Shown: positions 43,042 through 51,028 of the stretch, in pieces
Numbering within the stretch: position 1 is the first letter of the stretch
How the letters are laid out: each line of letters begins with the position of its first letter
Assembly (NCBI GenBank): GCA_013359135.1
Contig: JABWCN010000024.1
Location: 1-60,917, forward strand
DNA length: 60,917 nucleotides
Origin: Pseudobdellovibrionaceae bacterium
Lineage (GTDB): Bacteria; Bdellovibrionota; Bdellovibrionia; Bdellovibrionales; Bdellovibrionaceae
Direction of reading: 5' to 3'
Program-made: the position numbers and the translations under genes
The notes under the pieces: model-generated
What the model saw: only the letters and a program-made list of their open reading frames with translations
Databases searched by the model: none
What the model was told of the DNA's origin: nothing

Positions 43042-45084
43042 ATGAAGTCCTCTTTCATACTGATACTCATGCTTTTACCCGCTTCTTTGCTGGCGCAAGG
43101 ATACTGGGGCTATGGCTTAAATGGGGGATTGCAAGGTTGTGGCTATGATACTGAAGTTGGCTCTGAAGCTCAAAGCTACAAAGATGAAATTGAAGAGTTA
43201 AGAAAAAGTATAACTGAAAATGAAAAGTTAAAGAATAAGAAAAAGCAGGAGTTAAATAAGGCTAAAGCTAATCTTAGAAAATATGAAAAAGGATTAAGAA
43301 CTTCTTTCAGTGCTGACGGATATACTTTTCTAAAAAATCACTTTGACTCTTCAAATAGATGTTCAACTTACCAAGGATTTGAAGCAGTAGCTCAAGCTGT
43401 TGAAGAAGCAGAATCTGAAGTTCCAGTCAGGGCAAATCCTACAGCTCCAGATTCTAATGAACAACCTGGAACGTCTCCGCGTAATAATAAAGTTGAACCA
43501 GCTCCAAAGCGACCTAGAGGAGCTAGCAATGAATATAGTTTAACTGGAAATTCAAGACTACCAGCAGCTGAAGATGACAAGAGTAGCACCACATCTCTTA
43601 AGATTGAAAATAAATACTTAAAGAAAGAGTGGGGAAGTGTTTGTGATTTTTCTAACAACCCAGCTGGAAAGCTAAAGGCAGATGTTTGTACTAAGCGCTA
43701 CTTATGGATTTCTGAAAATGCCAAGGTGAACCAAGCAGAGTGTCAGACATCAGTTTTGAACTATCCAGCGGAAAAAGCTAAAGTTGACTTATTGACCAAC
43801 GAGGTTGATTCACTAACTGAAGCAATCAAAGCGGCAAAAGATAGTATCAAGGATAATGTTAAATCGTATAATGATGAACTCAAAGAGGCTCGTAGACAGC
43901 AAATAGAGGAAATAAAAGAAGGTGGAGTATGTCTGAGCTGTCTTGGAAATACCTCTGGAACTTTTATGACTGGTGAGCCAAATCTTGGAGGACTTTTTGG
44001 AAACACTCTTATGGCTTTAGCCATGTACGGTGGTACAAGACAAGTCTATGGAGACATTTCTTCTGGAAATGCACGTCTAGGTCATGCGACTCCGATGCCT
44101 ATGGGTAGTCCCTTAATGGCTGCAGCACCATTTATGATGGGTGCTATTGGTGCAGGACTAGGAATAGGCAGTTTTGGCTGTGCGGGAATGGCCGGTGGAC
44201 TTGGGGGTATGGGTGGAGGTCTTTTTGGACCCTACGCAGCTCTTGGGGGAATGGGCCAAATTGGAGGAGCTTTTGGTACCCCTCTTTGGGCCCTTGGTTC
44301 ACAAATGGGTGGTGGAGCTTATTTAAATGGAATGACTCCGTGGGGATTGAATGGACCATGGGGATTGAACGCTGCCGGAATGTTACCCCAACTGATGATG
44401 GGCGGAAATGCCGGTCTTGGATTGGGATTACCAGGATTGTATGGAGGTCTTAATGGATTGGGAACACTCAATGGAATGAATCCACTAGCATTAGCTGCAC
44501 TTGGCGGTGGAGGTGGTTTGGGATTGATGAATCCATATTCTCAATTAGGTGGTTTCCCCTACGGAGCTGTTGGTGGTGCAGGGGGACTTCTCGGGGGCCT
44601 TGGCGGAGGTTTAGGTGGCGGGCTTGGAGGCTTGGCTGGCTTAGGTGGTATCCCAGGGGTCATGGGACTCGGAGGTTTAGGCGGTCTTGGTGGTTTAGGT
44701 GGGCTTGATTCGTTATCAGGTCTCGGAGGTTTAGGCGGCCTTGGCGGTTTAGGCGGACTAAGTGGATTGGGAGGACTTTCTGGCCTTGGTGGTTTAGGTG
44801 GTTCTAATATGCAGCTACAGCTTCAACAGCAACAAATGCTTTTACAGCAACAGATGAGATACTACGAAAATGCAATGCAAAAACAAAGAGCGATGTCAGG
44901 ATTACAAACAGAGCTTGTTGGTTTGCTTCAACGATATCAGCAAGTCCAATACGGGCTTGGCACTGGGACAACAGGAATATTGGGAACAGGTACAACTATT
45001 GGTCTTCCTGGAATGACTACATTTGGAGGTTTACCAGGTACTTCAACAACATTGGGTGTTTCTCCATTGAATGGAAGAAGGTAG
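43042..45084 (+). CDS. Large secreted glycine/leucine-rich repeat protein with coiled coils
   Basis: 680 residues. The signal peptide is MKSSFILILMLLPASLLAQG. Residues ~40-75 and ~235-295 are charged coiled coils; between them lies a Pro/Ser-rich linker with several cysteines. From ~310 to ~588 the chain is a Gly/Leu/Ala/Met-rich low-complexity region, with many GGLGGL-type units at ~515-586. A Gln-rich amphipathic helix (QLQLQQQQMLLQQQM) and a Gly/Thr-rich tail follow. No family is recognised. The composition suggests a surface fibre, adhesin or structural protein. An AAGGAGAAA ribosome site precedes the ATG. The repetitive DNA is prone to length variation. Confidence 0.75.
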   Translation: MKSSFILILMLLPASLLAQGYWGYGLNGGLQGCGYDTEVGSEAQSYKDEIEELRKSITENEKLKNKKKQELNKAKANLRKYEKGLRTSFSADGYTFLKNHFDSSNRCSTYQGFEAVAQAVEEAESEVPVRANPTAPDSNEQPGTSPRNNKVEPAPKRPRGASNEYSLTGNSRLPAAEDDKSSTTSLKIENKYLKKEWGSVCDFSNNPAGKLKADVCTKRYLWISENAKVNQAECQTSVLNYPAEKAKVDLLTNEVDSLTEAIKAAKDSIKDNVKSYNDELKEARRQQIEEIKEGGVCLSCLGNTSGTFMTGEPNLGGLFGNTLMALAMYGGTRQVYGDISSGNARLGHATPMPMGSPLMAAAPFMMGAIGAGLGIGSFGCAGMAGGLGGMGGGLFGPYAALGGMGQIGGAFGTPLWALGSQMGGGAYLNGMTPWGLNGPWGLNAAGMLPQLMMGGNAGLGLGLPGLYGGLNGLGTLNGMNPLALAALGGGGGLGLMNPYSQLGGFPYGAVGGAGGLLGGLGGGLGGGLGGLAGLGGIPGVMGLGGLGGLGGLGGLDSLSGLGGLGGLGGLGGLSGLGGLSGLGGLGGSNMQLQLQQQQMLLQQQMRYYENAMQKQRAMSGLQTELVGLLQRYQQVQYGLGTGTTGILGTGTTIGLPGMTTFGGLPGTSTTLGVSPLNGRR

Positions 45085-45153
45085 TTGTTTTTCATATCGA
45101 TAAAAATAGTAAGATTGACTTAAATAAATATGTTCTTTTAATGTAGGTTTAGT

Positions 45154-45178
45154 AAAGATAATCTTTTGATTATCTTTT
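45154..45178 (+). terminator. Probable terminator after the Gly-rich protein gene
   Basis: Perfect 10-bp stem AAAGATAATC (45154-45163) / GATTATCTTT (45168-45177) with a TTTT loop. The stem is AT-rich and the following T run short, so efficiency may be modest. Confidence 0.5.
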
Positions 45179-45202
45179 AATAATCAAAAAAGTATAGAGT
45201 CA

Positions 45203-46534
45203 ATGATCAAACCATTTTATCAATTGCATGAGTTACCTGAGAATACAAAGCTTACCAGCGTCTACGATAGTCATGTTCATTGGCTTATGACGGGTGAGAA
45301 AAATTCTTATATAAATCTAAAAAATTTTGGATATTTATCAGATATCAAGTTAACTGATGTAGCTGAGACTAGTTTTCGTGGTGAATGGTTATTTGGTTTT
45401 GGCTGGAACGATGAGCAGTTTAAAACATTAAATAAAAAAGAAGAATTAGATAGGATAACAACTGAATTTCCCATTTGTTTTATCAAAAGGGATGCTCATA
45501 GTTGTGTGTTAAACTCACGCGCATTAGATATTTTTTGTAAATCATTTTCCTTTCAAAAAGATTTAATGAATTTCTTAGAGACAGACATTAACGAAGAATT
45601 CACTGGAGTGTTAAAGGAAACTGCTTACTATGCTATATACTCTTTGATACCTGATTTAGATAAAAATTTAATAAAAGAATATCTACTTAAAGGGCAAAAA
45701 TATTTTCTAGATCAAGGCGTTACTCACATACGTGATATGACATGTTCCAAAGCTCAATGGGAGTGCTTAGAGGAATTATTTCTAGAAAAAAAAATAAAAA
45801 TTTATAGTGAAATTAACTTTCATATAGATAACTATCAGCACTTAGTAAGTAATATATTGAATTTAGCTATAAAGGCTAAAGAAAAAAGTACAGATAATCC
45901 ATTTGTTAAAGTTCTAGGAATAAAATTATTTTATGATGGTTCACTAGGATCTGAAACAGCTTTATTATCCAAACCTTATTTGGGAGGAGAAACAACAGGA
46001 CAGCAGCTGTGGACGAACCAAGAGTGTAAAGAAGCCATTAAATTAGTTTGGAGTCATGGATTACAAATTAGTATTCATACTCTTGGAGATCAGGCAGTGA
46101 CTAATATTGTTGAAATTTGTAGGCAACTACAAAGAGAAAAAATAAATGGAATTTTAAATCTAGAGCATGTTCAGCTAATAAAGCCTGAGACTATTCAGAA
46201 TATGAAGGGGTTACATGTCAGGTGTCATATGCAACCTACTCATTGGTTAAGCGATAAATTTTGGTTAAAAGAAAAATTAGCTCCCGAACTTTATCAACAA
46301 TTATTTTCATGGGAAGCCTTAAGAAAAGCAAAAATTCCGGTATTTTTTGGATCAGATTCTCCTATTGAAGAAGTTTCCTTAGCTAAAATCATAGAAGCAT
46401 TAAATGATAGTGCTAAAAATGGAATTCCAAGTCTGCAATTAAAAACTTTAGATCTTTTTTCACACCCAACCAAAAAAAATGGGGAAACTTTAATTTCAAA
46501 AGGAAAAGTTATCAAAGCTGAGCTAATTAACTAA
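45203..46534 (+). CDS. YtcJ-like amidohydrolase family protein
   Basis: 443 residues of the metal-dependent amidohydrolase superfamily. VYDSHVHWLMTG carries the HxH metal motif; GFGWNDEQF and CFIKRDAHSCVLNSRAL are characteristic of the YtcJ/LAF3 group. IHTLGDQAV, LEHVQLI and FFGSDSPIEEV supply the further His and Asp ligands. It lacks a signal peptide. It probably hydrolyses an amide or imide of unknown identity. It is somewhat shorter than typical YtcJ (~520 aa), missing the extended N-terminal beta domain. It is convergent with the Tad-region gene 4 bases away. Confidence 0.85.
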   Translation: MIKPFYQLHELPENTKLTSVYDSHVHWLMTGEKNSYINLKNFGYLSDIKLTDVAETSFRGEWLFGFGWNDEQFKTLNKKEELDRITTEFPICFIKRDAHSCVLNSRALDIFCKSFSFQKDLMNFLETDINEEFTGVLKETAYYAIYSLIPDLDKNLIKEYLLKGQKYFLDQGVTHIRDMTCSKAQWECLEELFLEKKIKIYSEINFHIDNYQHLVSNILNLAIKAKEKSTDNPFVKVLGIKLFYDGSLGSETALLSKPYLGGETTGQQLWTNQECKEAIKLVWSHGLQISIHTLGDQAVTNIVEICRQLQREKINGILNLEHVQLIKPETIQNMKGLHVRCHMQPTHWLSDKFWLKEKLAPELYQQLFSWEALRKAKIPVFFGSDSPIEEVSLAKIIEALNDSAKNGIPSLQLKTLDLFSHPTKKNGETLISKGKVIKAELIN

Positions 46535-46538
46535 TCTT

Positions 46539-47489
46539 TTAAAAACTAAACAAGGAATAATTTTTTGTTAAGTTTGAGATAGAATCAAAGGAAATACTTT
46601 TATCTTTCAAATATTCGTAACTAGCAAAAATTAGGATAAGTGAGGTCAGGATAGTGTATTTATTATCGTAAATAGTTTGTTTGGTTCGTTTCCAAAAATT
46701 ATTTTTGGCAATTGTTTTCACGCATTGATCGTTAAAATATACAGAATAATTTTTTAATTCATCAGCTAGATTAGTTTTGAAATCATCACAGTTTCCTTCA
46801 ATATAAAAATCAACTTCTTTGATTTGGTTATTATTTGCTAATTCACTGACGTTTCCAAAAAAATCAATTGTTACAGCTTTGTCAGAAATAATTCTTATTT
46901 TTTGAGGAATCTCATTGTAGTTAATTGTAAAGTCATTTTTTAAATCTATTAGATTGCCATCGGTAACAAGAAATCGATAATTATTAGATAAATTTAAAAG
47001 ATTTTTTTTTGTTATTTGATTAAAACGACAATAGTCTAGGAAGTGAGGATTTTCTTGTTGAATTTGTGAGTCATTAGAAAAAATCCAACAAAGTAGAGTT
47101 ACATACTGTTGGTTTTCATTCTGAGAAAGTTCTTGGGATATTTTTTTTTCAAAAAGATGAAACATAAGCTTTTTTTCATCTGTTGTGAAAAAGTGATTTT
47201 TTTGAATGTCAGTAATTTTATCTCTCAACTCTTTAGAGTTGTTGTTGACGTTCAAATAAGATTCAGAGATTTGTAACAGATGATTATATACTCCACTAGA
47301 TTTTGTAATTTCATTTAATTGAAATTCACTAAATGAAATGCTATCAGATTTTTCTAAATAATTTAAAAAATCAGCAACATTCGAGTTTTTTTCTAGTAAA
47401 ATAACATTCGCAAAACTTGGACGTGAAAAATATAAAATAATAAAAAAAATGCGAACTATGTAAATTAAAGAGTTCATACTTATCCTCAA
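46539..47489 (-). CDS. Hypothetical membrane-anchored protein in the Tad locus
   Basis: 316 residues. The N-terminal hydrophobic segment (LIYIVRIFFIILYFSRPSFA) is a signal peptide or anchor, and a second one near the C-terminus (YTILTSLILIFASYEYL) leaves a ~250-residue extracytoplasmic, mostly helical domain. No motif was recognised. Its start overlaps the CpaB-like gene by 4 bases (ATGA-type junction), so it is the last gene of the Flp/Tad block and probably an accessory pilus factor. AT content and codon use match its neighbours. Confidence 0.65.
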   Translation of the reverse strand: MRISMNSLIYIVRIFFIILYFSRPSFANVILLEKNSNVADFLNYLEKSDSISFSEFQLNEITKSSGVYNHLLQISESYLNVNNNSKELRDKITDIQKNHFFTTDEKKLMFHLFEKKISQELSQNENQQYVTLLCWIFSNDSQIQQENPHFLDYCRFNQITKKNLLNLSNNYRFLVTDGNLIDLKNDFTINYNEIPQKIRIISDKAVTIDFFGNVSELANNNQIKEVDFYIEGNCDDFKTNLADELKNYSVYFNDQCVKTIAKNNFWKRTKQTIYDNKYTILTSLILIFASYEYLKDKSISFDSISNLTKNYSLFSF

Positions 47490-47971
47490 TTCTGGTAATT
47501 AATAGTGATTTTTTTTGCTCCATCTGTGAAGATTTCCGAACTTTTTTGCTTTGGATTTTGGACAATAGCAAAAAAAGGTCCTTGAGCTTGAACAATTTTC
47601 TGACTTAAAGTTTCTTTTAAAAGAACTGCAAAAGAATCATTCTGATCAGTCGCTTGAACTATTTTAACCCTAGAAGCAACTAATTTTGTTTTTCTTCCAT
47701 TTTCAGTTGAAAATAAATCAACTATGCCAGTTTGTCCCATCAAGCTAGATAGCGAAGCCCCATTAATTACATCAATAGGAATAAGAACATAGCCATTTGG
47801 AATTGTAGCATCTATATTAAACTTTGAATATTGTATGGGGTCTTTGTTGTTGACCCAGTTTAAAGAAAAAATAATAAATAGGCCAAACAAAAAAAATATA
47901 ATAATCTTTTTATTTTGATTTAATCGGACTTTTAAAAAATATTTTTTAATAAGCTGATTTCTTTCTTCCAT
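47486..47971 (-). CDS. CpaB/RcpC-like pilus assembly protein
   Basis: 161 residues: a basic cytosolic N-terminus, one membrane helix (KIIIFFLFGLFIIFSLNWV) and a periplasmic beta domain. This has TIPNGYVLIPIDVINGASLS, QTGIVDLF and a KLVASRVKIVQATD strand, resembling the CpaB C-terminal domain (vpxDVxNxxxVxxxxxPGDxVDVL, then VLA). The canonical SAF domain and the first half are shorter than in CpaB (~250 aa). It is thought to bridge secretin and inner-membrane platform. Its stop lies 3 bases from the previous gene. Confidence 0.6.
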   Translation of the reverse strand: MEERNQLIKKYFLKVRLNQNKKIIIFFLFGLFIIFSLNWVNNKDPIQYSKFNIDATIPNGYVLIPIDVINGASLSSLMGQTGIVDLFSTENGRKTKLVASRVKIVQATDQNDSFAVLLKETLSQKIVQAQGPFFAIVQNPKQKSSEIFTDGAKKITINYQN

Positions 47972-47974
47972 ATA

Positions 47975-48208
47975 TTACCTACTTTTTAAAGTTTCATTAT
48001 TTTTGAAAGTGATTTTGTATTTTTTTGATGCCATAGTTGATAGTGAAATAAGAGAGATACAGAATAAAAGAATAACGAAAAATTCAATGATTATCTGACC
48101 TGAGCAGGATGTTTTAATGCAAGATATTTTAGTTAATATATTTTGGAGAAAATTTTTTAGATGTTTAGTTAGGTTTCCAATTGAAACTTTTTTAGTATAT
48201 AAAGACAT
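47975..48208 (-). CDS. TadE-like pseudopilin (short)
   Basis: 77 residues with a long basic leader (~36 residues) before GQIIIEFFVILLFCISLISL, the G-Q-x-x-x-E plus hydrophobic helix typical of TadE/Flp prepilins cleaved by a TadV-type peptidase. Little is left after the helix. The short length and long leader are unusual; it may be a minor pseudopilin. It is 3 bases before the CpaB-like gene. Confidence 0.55.
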   Translation of the reverse strand: MSLYTKKVSIGNLTKHLKNFLQNILTKISCIKTSCSGQIIIEFFVILLFCISLISLSTMASKKYKITFKNNETLKSR

Positions 48209-48314
48209 TTTATATATCCTCGGTTTTTATAATGTTATCACTTCACTTTTTCGTCCTATTTCAAATTAAGCTGTACTTATTTAAAGTTCAAAATACGGAA
48301 ATAGTTTTGAAACA

Positions 48315-49019
48315 CTACCAAGAGTTAGATGATAAAATATTCTTTTTATCGTAAATTATTTTTAGTTCACCATTCTTTTCCTCTAATGTTGCGCTACAGA
48401 TTTTCCAGGAGCTAAAATCAGAAAAAAGAATAGTGTTTTTTGATTTTGCAAAAACTTTGGTCAAGATCTTAAATCTTTGTTCATTTTTAAAATCATTCTT
48501 CTTTTCGTAAGGAGGGAATATATAGTTAAACTTTTTTTGTATAGCCAGATCATTGATAAAAGGTGGCAGTATGATAAAATTATAGTCATAATTTTTCATA
48601 ATTTTTTTTTTAATTTCTTTATTTACATCAATTAAATCTTTGTAAATAAGTAATTTCTTTGAAGATAGGTGTATATTGGCTGTTTTGATAATTACATTCT
48701 GAACTTTTTCAAAATTTTCTCTTATTTTTAGAAGTTGAGTATAGATTTCTGCAACTGATGGATGCCAAATAAAAGGTAGAAGTATATTTTGCATAGTATT
48801 TAGTGATATTGCTAGAGAATTTAATGAAAAAATTTTTTCAGTCATATTCTTTGTAGCATTAAATAATCTATTTTGATTTTCTCTACAGATTTTATCTGTT
48901 TTCATTTCATGATACAATTTTAGATTGAAAGAAAATGTTACAAAAATAAAGCTTATGATAAGTAACAGACTTATTGAAAAATATAAACTTACCCATCCTC
49001 TTTTACAAATTATTGCCAT
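48315..49019 (-). CDS. TadG/TadE-like pilus-associated membrane protein
   Basis: 234 residues. The N-terminal CKRGWVSLYFSISLLLIISF is a short basic leader followed by one helix, as in TadE/TadG-type proteins. A helical extracytoplasmic part then has few motifs (KNMTEKIFSLNSLAISLNTM, FIILPPFINDLAIQKKF). It overlaps the upstream TadE-like gene by 10 bases. The call is based on position and the N-terminal pattern only. Confidence 0.5.
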   Translation of the reverse strand: MAIICKRGWVSLYFSISLLLIISFIFVTFSFNLKLYHEMKTDKICRENQNRLFNATKNMTEKIFSLNSLAISLNTMQNILLPFIWHPSVAEIYTQLLKIRENFEKVQNVIIKTANIHLSSKKLLIYKDLIDVNKEIKKKIMKNYDYNFIILPPFINDLAIQKKFNYIFPPYEKKNDFKNEQRFKILTKVFAKSKNTILFSDFSSWKICSATLEEKNGELKIIYDKKNILSSNSW

Positions 49020-49369
49020 TTTGTTTTCTGTGCTTCTTTACTTACTTCAATTGAGGATTTAGTAGTATTTAATAAGTTAATATTAATAGGTAACTTAACT
49101 TTCAACTTGACCATAAATTTGAGTTTAGTTTCTTCAAAGGTTATTGAGTTTACAGGAATAAATGCCACTAAACGCAGATTATTTTCCAAAATTTTTCTGC
49201 AATGACTTTGAGTATAACTTAGTTGGCAGAAGGCAGCTTCATGGATCTGATAATTTAAAAAAAAGTATGAAAATGAATAGAAAAACAAAGAGATGATAAA
49301 TGTAGTGATTAAAAGAATAAGAGGCAATATAATCACTGTTTCAACAATAGCTTGCCCCTTGATATTCAT
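49010..49369 (-). CDS. TadE-like pseudopilin
   Basis: 119 residues, beginning MNIKGQAIVETVIILPLILL: the RxG-Q-A-x-x-E motif and hydrophobic helix of TadE. A periplasmic part follows with a Cys pair (AAFCQLSYTQSHCRKIL) and beta strands (TFEETKLKFMVKLKVKL). It overlaps the preceding pilin gene by one base and the following gene by 10. A minor pseudopilin that supports Flp pilus assembly. Confidence 0.75.
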   Translation of the reverse strand: MNIKGQAIVETVIILPLILLITTFIISLFFYSFSYFFLNYQIHEAAFCQLSYTQSHCRKILENNLRLVAFIPVNSITFEETKLKFMVKLKVKLPININLLNTTKSSIEVSKEAQKTKWQ

Positions 49370-49626
49370 TATTTAGAACCTTCCCAAAAGTTATTAAAAT
49401 CTTTTTGTTCATGCATTGATTTTCTTATAACCGCTTTTTCTGGTCTGTCACCATCGACTCTAGATCCCAAGGCCTCCGCGACATGAGTATAATGAACTCT
49501 GATGTTTTGACTTATAACCTTTACAATGCCAATGGCACCAACTGCAACTAGGGCAAGGATAACTAAATATTCTACTAGTCCTTGTCCTTTGTTACTAATT
49601 TTAGGAAATTTCTCTTTTAATTTCAT
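49369..49626 (-). CDS. flp: Flp-type IVb pilin subunit
   Basis: 85 residues with leader MKLKEKFPKISNKG|QGLVEYLVILALVAVGAI. The Gly before the mature Gln, the Glu at +5 and the following Tyr are the Flp signature; a TadV-type prepilin peptidase should cut after Gly14. The mature pilin has a longer polar tail than most (to ~71 aa). The ATG at 49626 with GGGAG upstream is preferred to the TTG at 49638. First gene of the Tad block, after a 170-base AT-rich gap that probably holds the promoter. Confidence 0.85.
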   Translation of the reverse strand: MKLKEKFPKISNKGQGLVEYLVILALVAVGAIGIVKVISQNIRVHYTHVAEALGSRVDGDRPEKAVIRKSMHEQKDFNNFWEGSK

Positions 49627-49809
49627 AATGGCTCCCAAATAGTTGAAAATTTAAATGTGAATAACATAAAGTAAATTCACAAATTTATTTTGAAACTATG
49701 GAAAAACAATGCCAGATGAATATTTGTAAAAATTGAAAATTAAATTCTAAATTCGGACAAATTAAGTGACTAAATAATTAGTTAAATTGAAAGTAAATTA
49801 AAAAACAGA

Positions 49810-50067
49810 TTATTTTTTTTTCTTTTGATCTTTTTTATCTTCAGCAGCTTGTAGCTTCTTATCTTGAGATTTTTTAGCTTTTCTTTGAACAATAATGCGG
49901 TCTAGAATTTCATAGGCTTCTTTTTGTAGGTCGTTTTCAAAAATGAAACGGTAAAAACCCTCAATTTCAGGACTTTGGCGGAATTTTTTTAGAGAGGTTG
50001 GGATACTTTCAGATTGAACAAAGTCGATAGAACTACCATCTTTAGATAATTTCACCTTATCAGCCAT
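49810..50067 (-). CDS. Hypothetical small Lys-rich protein
   Basis: 85 residues, cytosolic. The central SPEIEGFYRFIFENDLQKEA followed by YEILDRIIVQRK looks like a conserved helical module, and the C-terminal third is a Lys/Gln/Asp-rich tail ending in four lysines. No family is recognised. Nucleic-acid or ribosome association is plausible but inferred only from charge. It is divergent from folD and has the ribosome site AGGAGT on its strand. Confidence 0.65.
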   Translation of the reverse strand: MADKVKLSKDGSSIDFVQSESIPTSLKKFRQSPEIEGFYRFIFENDLQKEAYEILDRIIVQRKAKKSQDKKLQAAEDKKDQKKKK

Positions 50068-50167
50068 CTGAAACTCCTTGTTGATCCATTTAAAAGATTC
50101 TATTATGTGGCTAAATTAATGAAAAGTTCGTGATTGGTCAATTGTATAATTTGGAAAAGAGGGATTT

Positions 50168-51022
50168 ATGCTTATTTTAGACGGTAAAAAAGTCTCTGAA
50201 CATCTCAAAAATCAGTTAAAAACACGAGTAGAGGATTTTAAAAAGCAATATGGCACACCTCCTCTATTAAAAGTAATTATTGTCGGGCAGGATAAGGCTA
50301 GTCAGGTCTATGTCAAAAATAAGCATTTAGCCTGTGAAAAAGTTGGAATGAAGTCAGAGATTCTAGAGCTCCCAGCATCTTTGACTGAAGAACAATTAAT
50401 TCAAGAGATTGATAAGTTAAATAAAGATCCACGAGTAGATGGGATTCTAGTTCAATTACCAGTTCCTAAGACTATTTCAACAGAAGCTATTTTTAAGAGC
50501 ATAAACTCTGAAAAAGATGCTGATGGGATTACTTTTTTTTCTACGGGATTACTTTGGTCCGGTGTTGATCATGTGTTTCCTTGTACTCCGAGCGGTGTTA
50601 TCAAAATTTTAAAGTATTATAACATTCCAATAAAAGGTCAACGTGCTACAGTTATAGGTAGAAGTCAAATTGTTGGTAAACCGATGGCGGCTATGTTGTT
50701 AAATGAGAATGCAACGGTCACGATTGCTCACAGTGGAACAGCAGATTTACAAGAGATAACGAAAGGCAGCGATATTGTTGTGGTTGCAGCTGGAAAGCCG
50801 AATTTTTTTGGAGCGGAATATTTTTCTGAGAAATCGGTTGTAGTTGACGTAGGAATACATGGAACTGGTTCTGGTAAACTTTGTGGAGATGTGAATTTTG
50901 CTGAGGTCAACGGTAAAGTTTCAGCAATTACACCTGTTCCTGGTGGTGTTGGGCCAATGACTATCGCATGTTTACTTGAGAATACATTGGATTTAGCACT
51001 AAAAAGAAAACGGCAAAGTTAA
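50168..51022 (+). CDS. folD: Methylenetetrahydrofolate dehydrogenase / cyclohydrolase FolD
   Basis: Interconverts 5,10-methylene-THF, methenyl-THF and 10-formyl-THF for one-carbon metabolism. 284 residues. The substrate motif VYVKNKHLACEKVG includes the catalytic Lys in YVKNK. DGILVQLPVP, the NAD(P) motif VIGRSQIVGKPMAAMLL, and the C-terminal PVPGGVGPMTIACLLEN are all present. It starts a three-gene + strand unit (folD, phytase-like, methyltransferase). Confidence 0.97.
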   Translation: MLILDGKKVSEHLKNQLKTRVEDFKKQYGTPPLLKVIIVGQDKASQVYVKNKHLACEKVGMKSEILELPASLTEEQLIQEIDKLNKDPRVDGILVQLPVPKTISTEAIFKSINSEKDADGITFFSTGLLWSGVDHVFPCTPSGVIKILKYYNIPIKGQRATVIGRSQIVGKPMAAMLLNENATVTIAHSGTADLQEITKGSDIVVVAAGKPNFFGAEYFSEKSVVVDVGIHGTGSGKLCGDVNFAEVNGKVSAITPVPGGVGPMTIACLLENTLDLALKRKRQS

Positions 51023-51028
51023 ATTTGT

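Noticed and set aside
44590-44800. Closely repeated GGTTTAGGCGG-type units suggesting a CRISPR or tandem repeat array
   Set aside because: The units vary, have no spacers, and are in frame with a coding sequence for GGLGGL residues; they are coding repeats.
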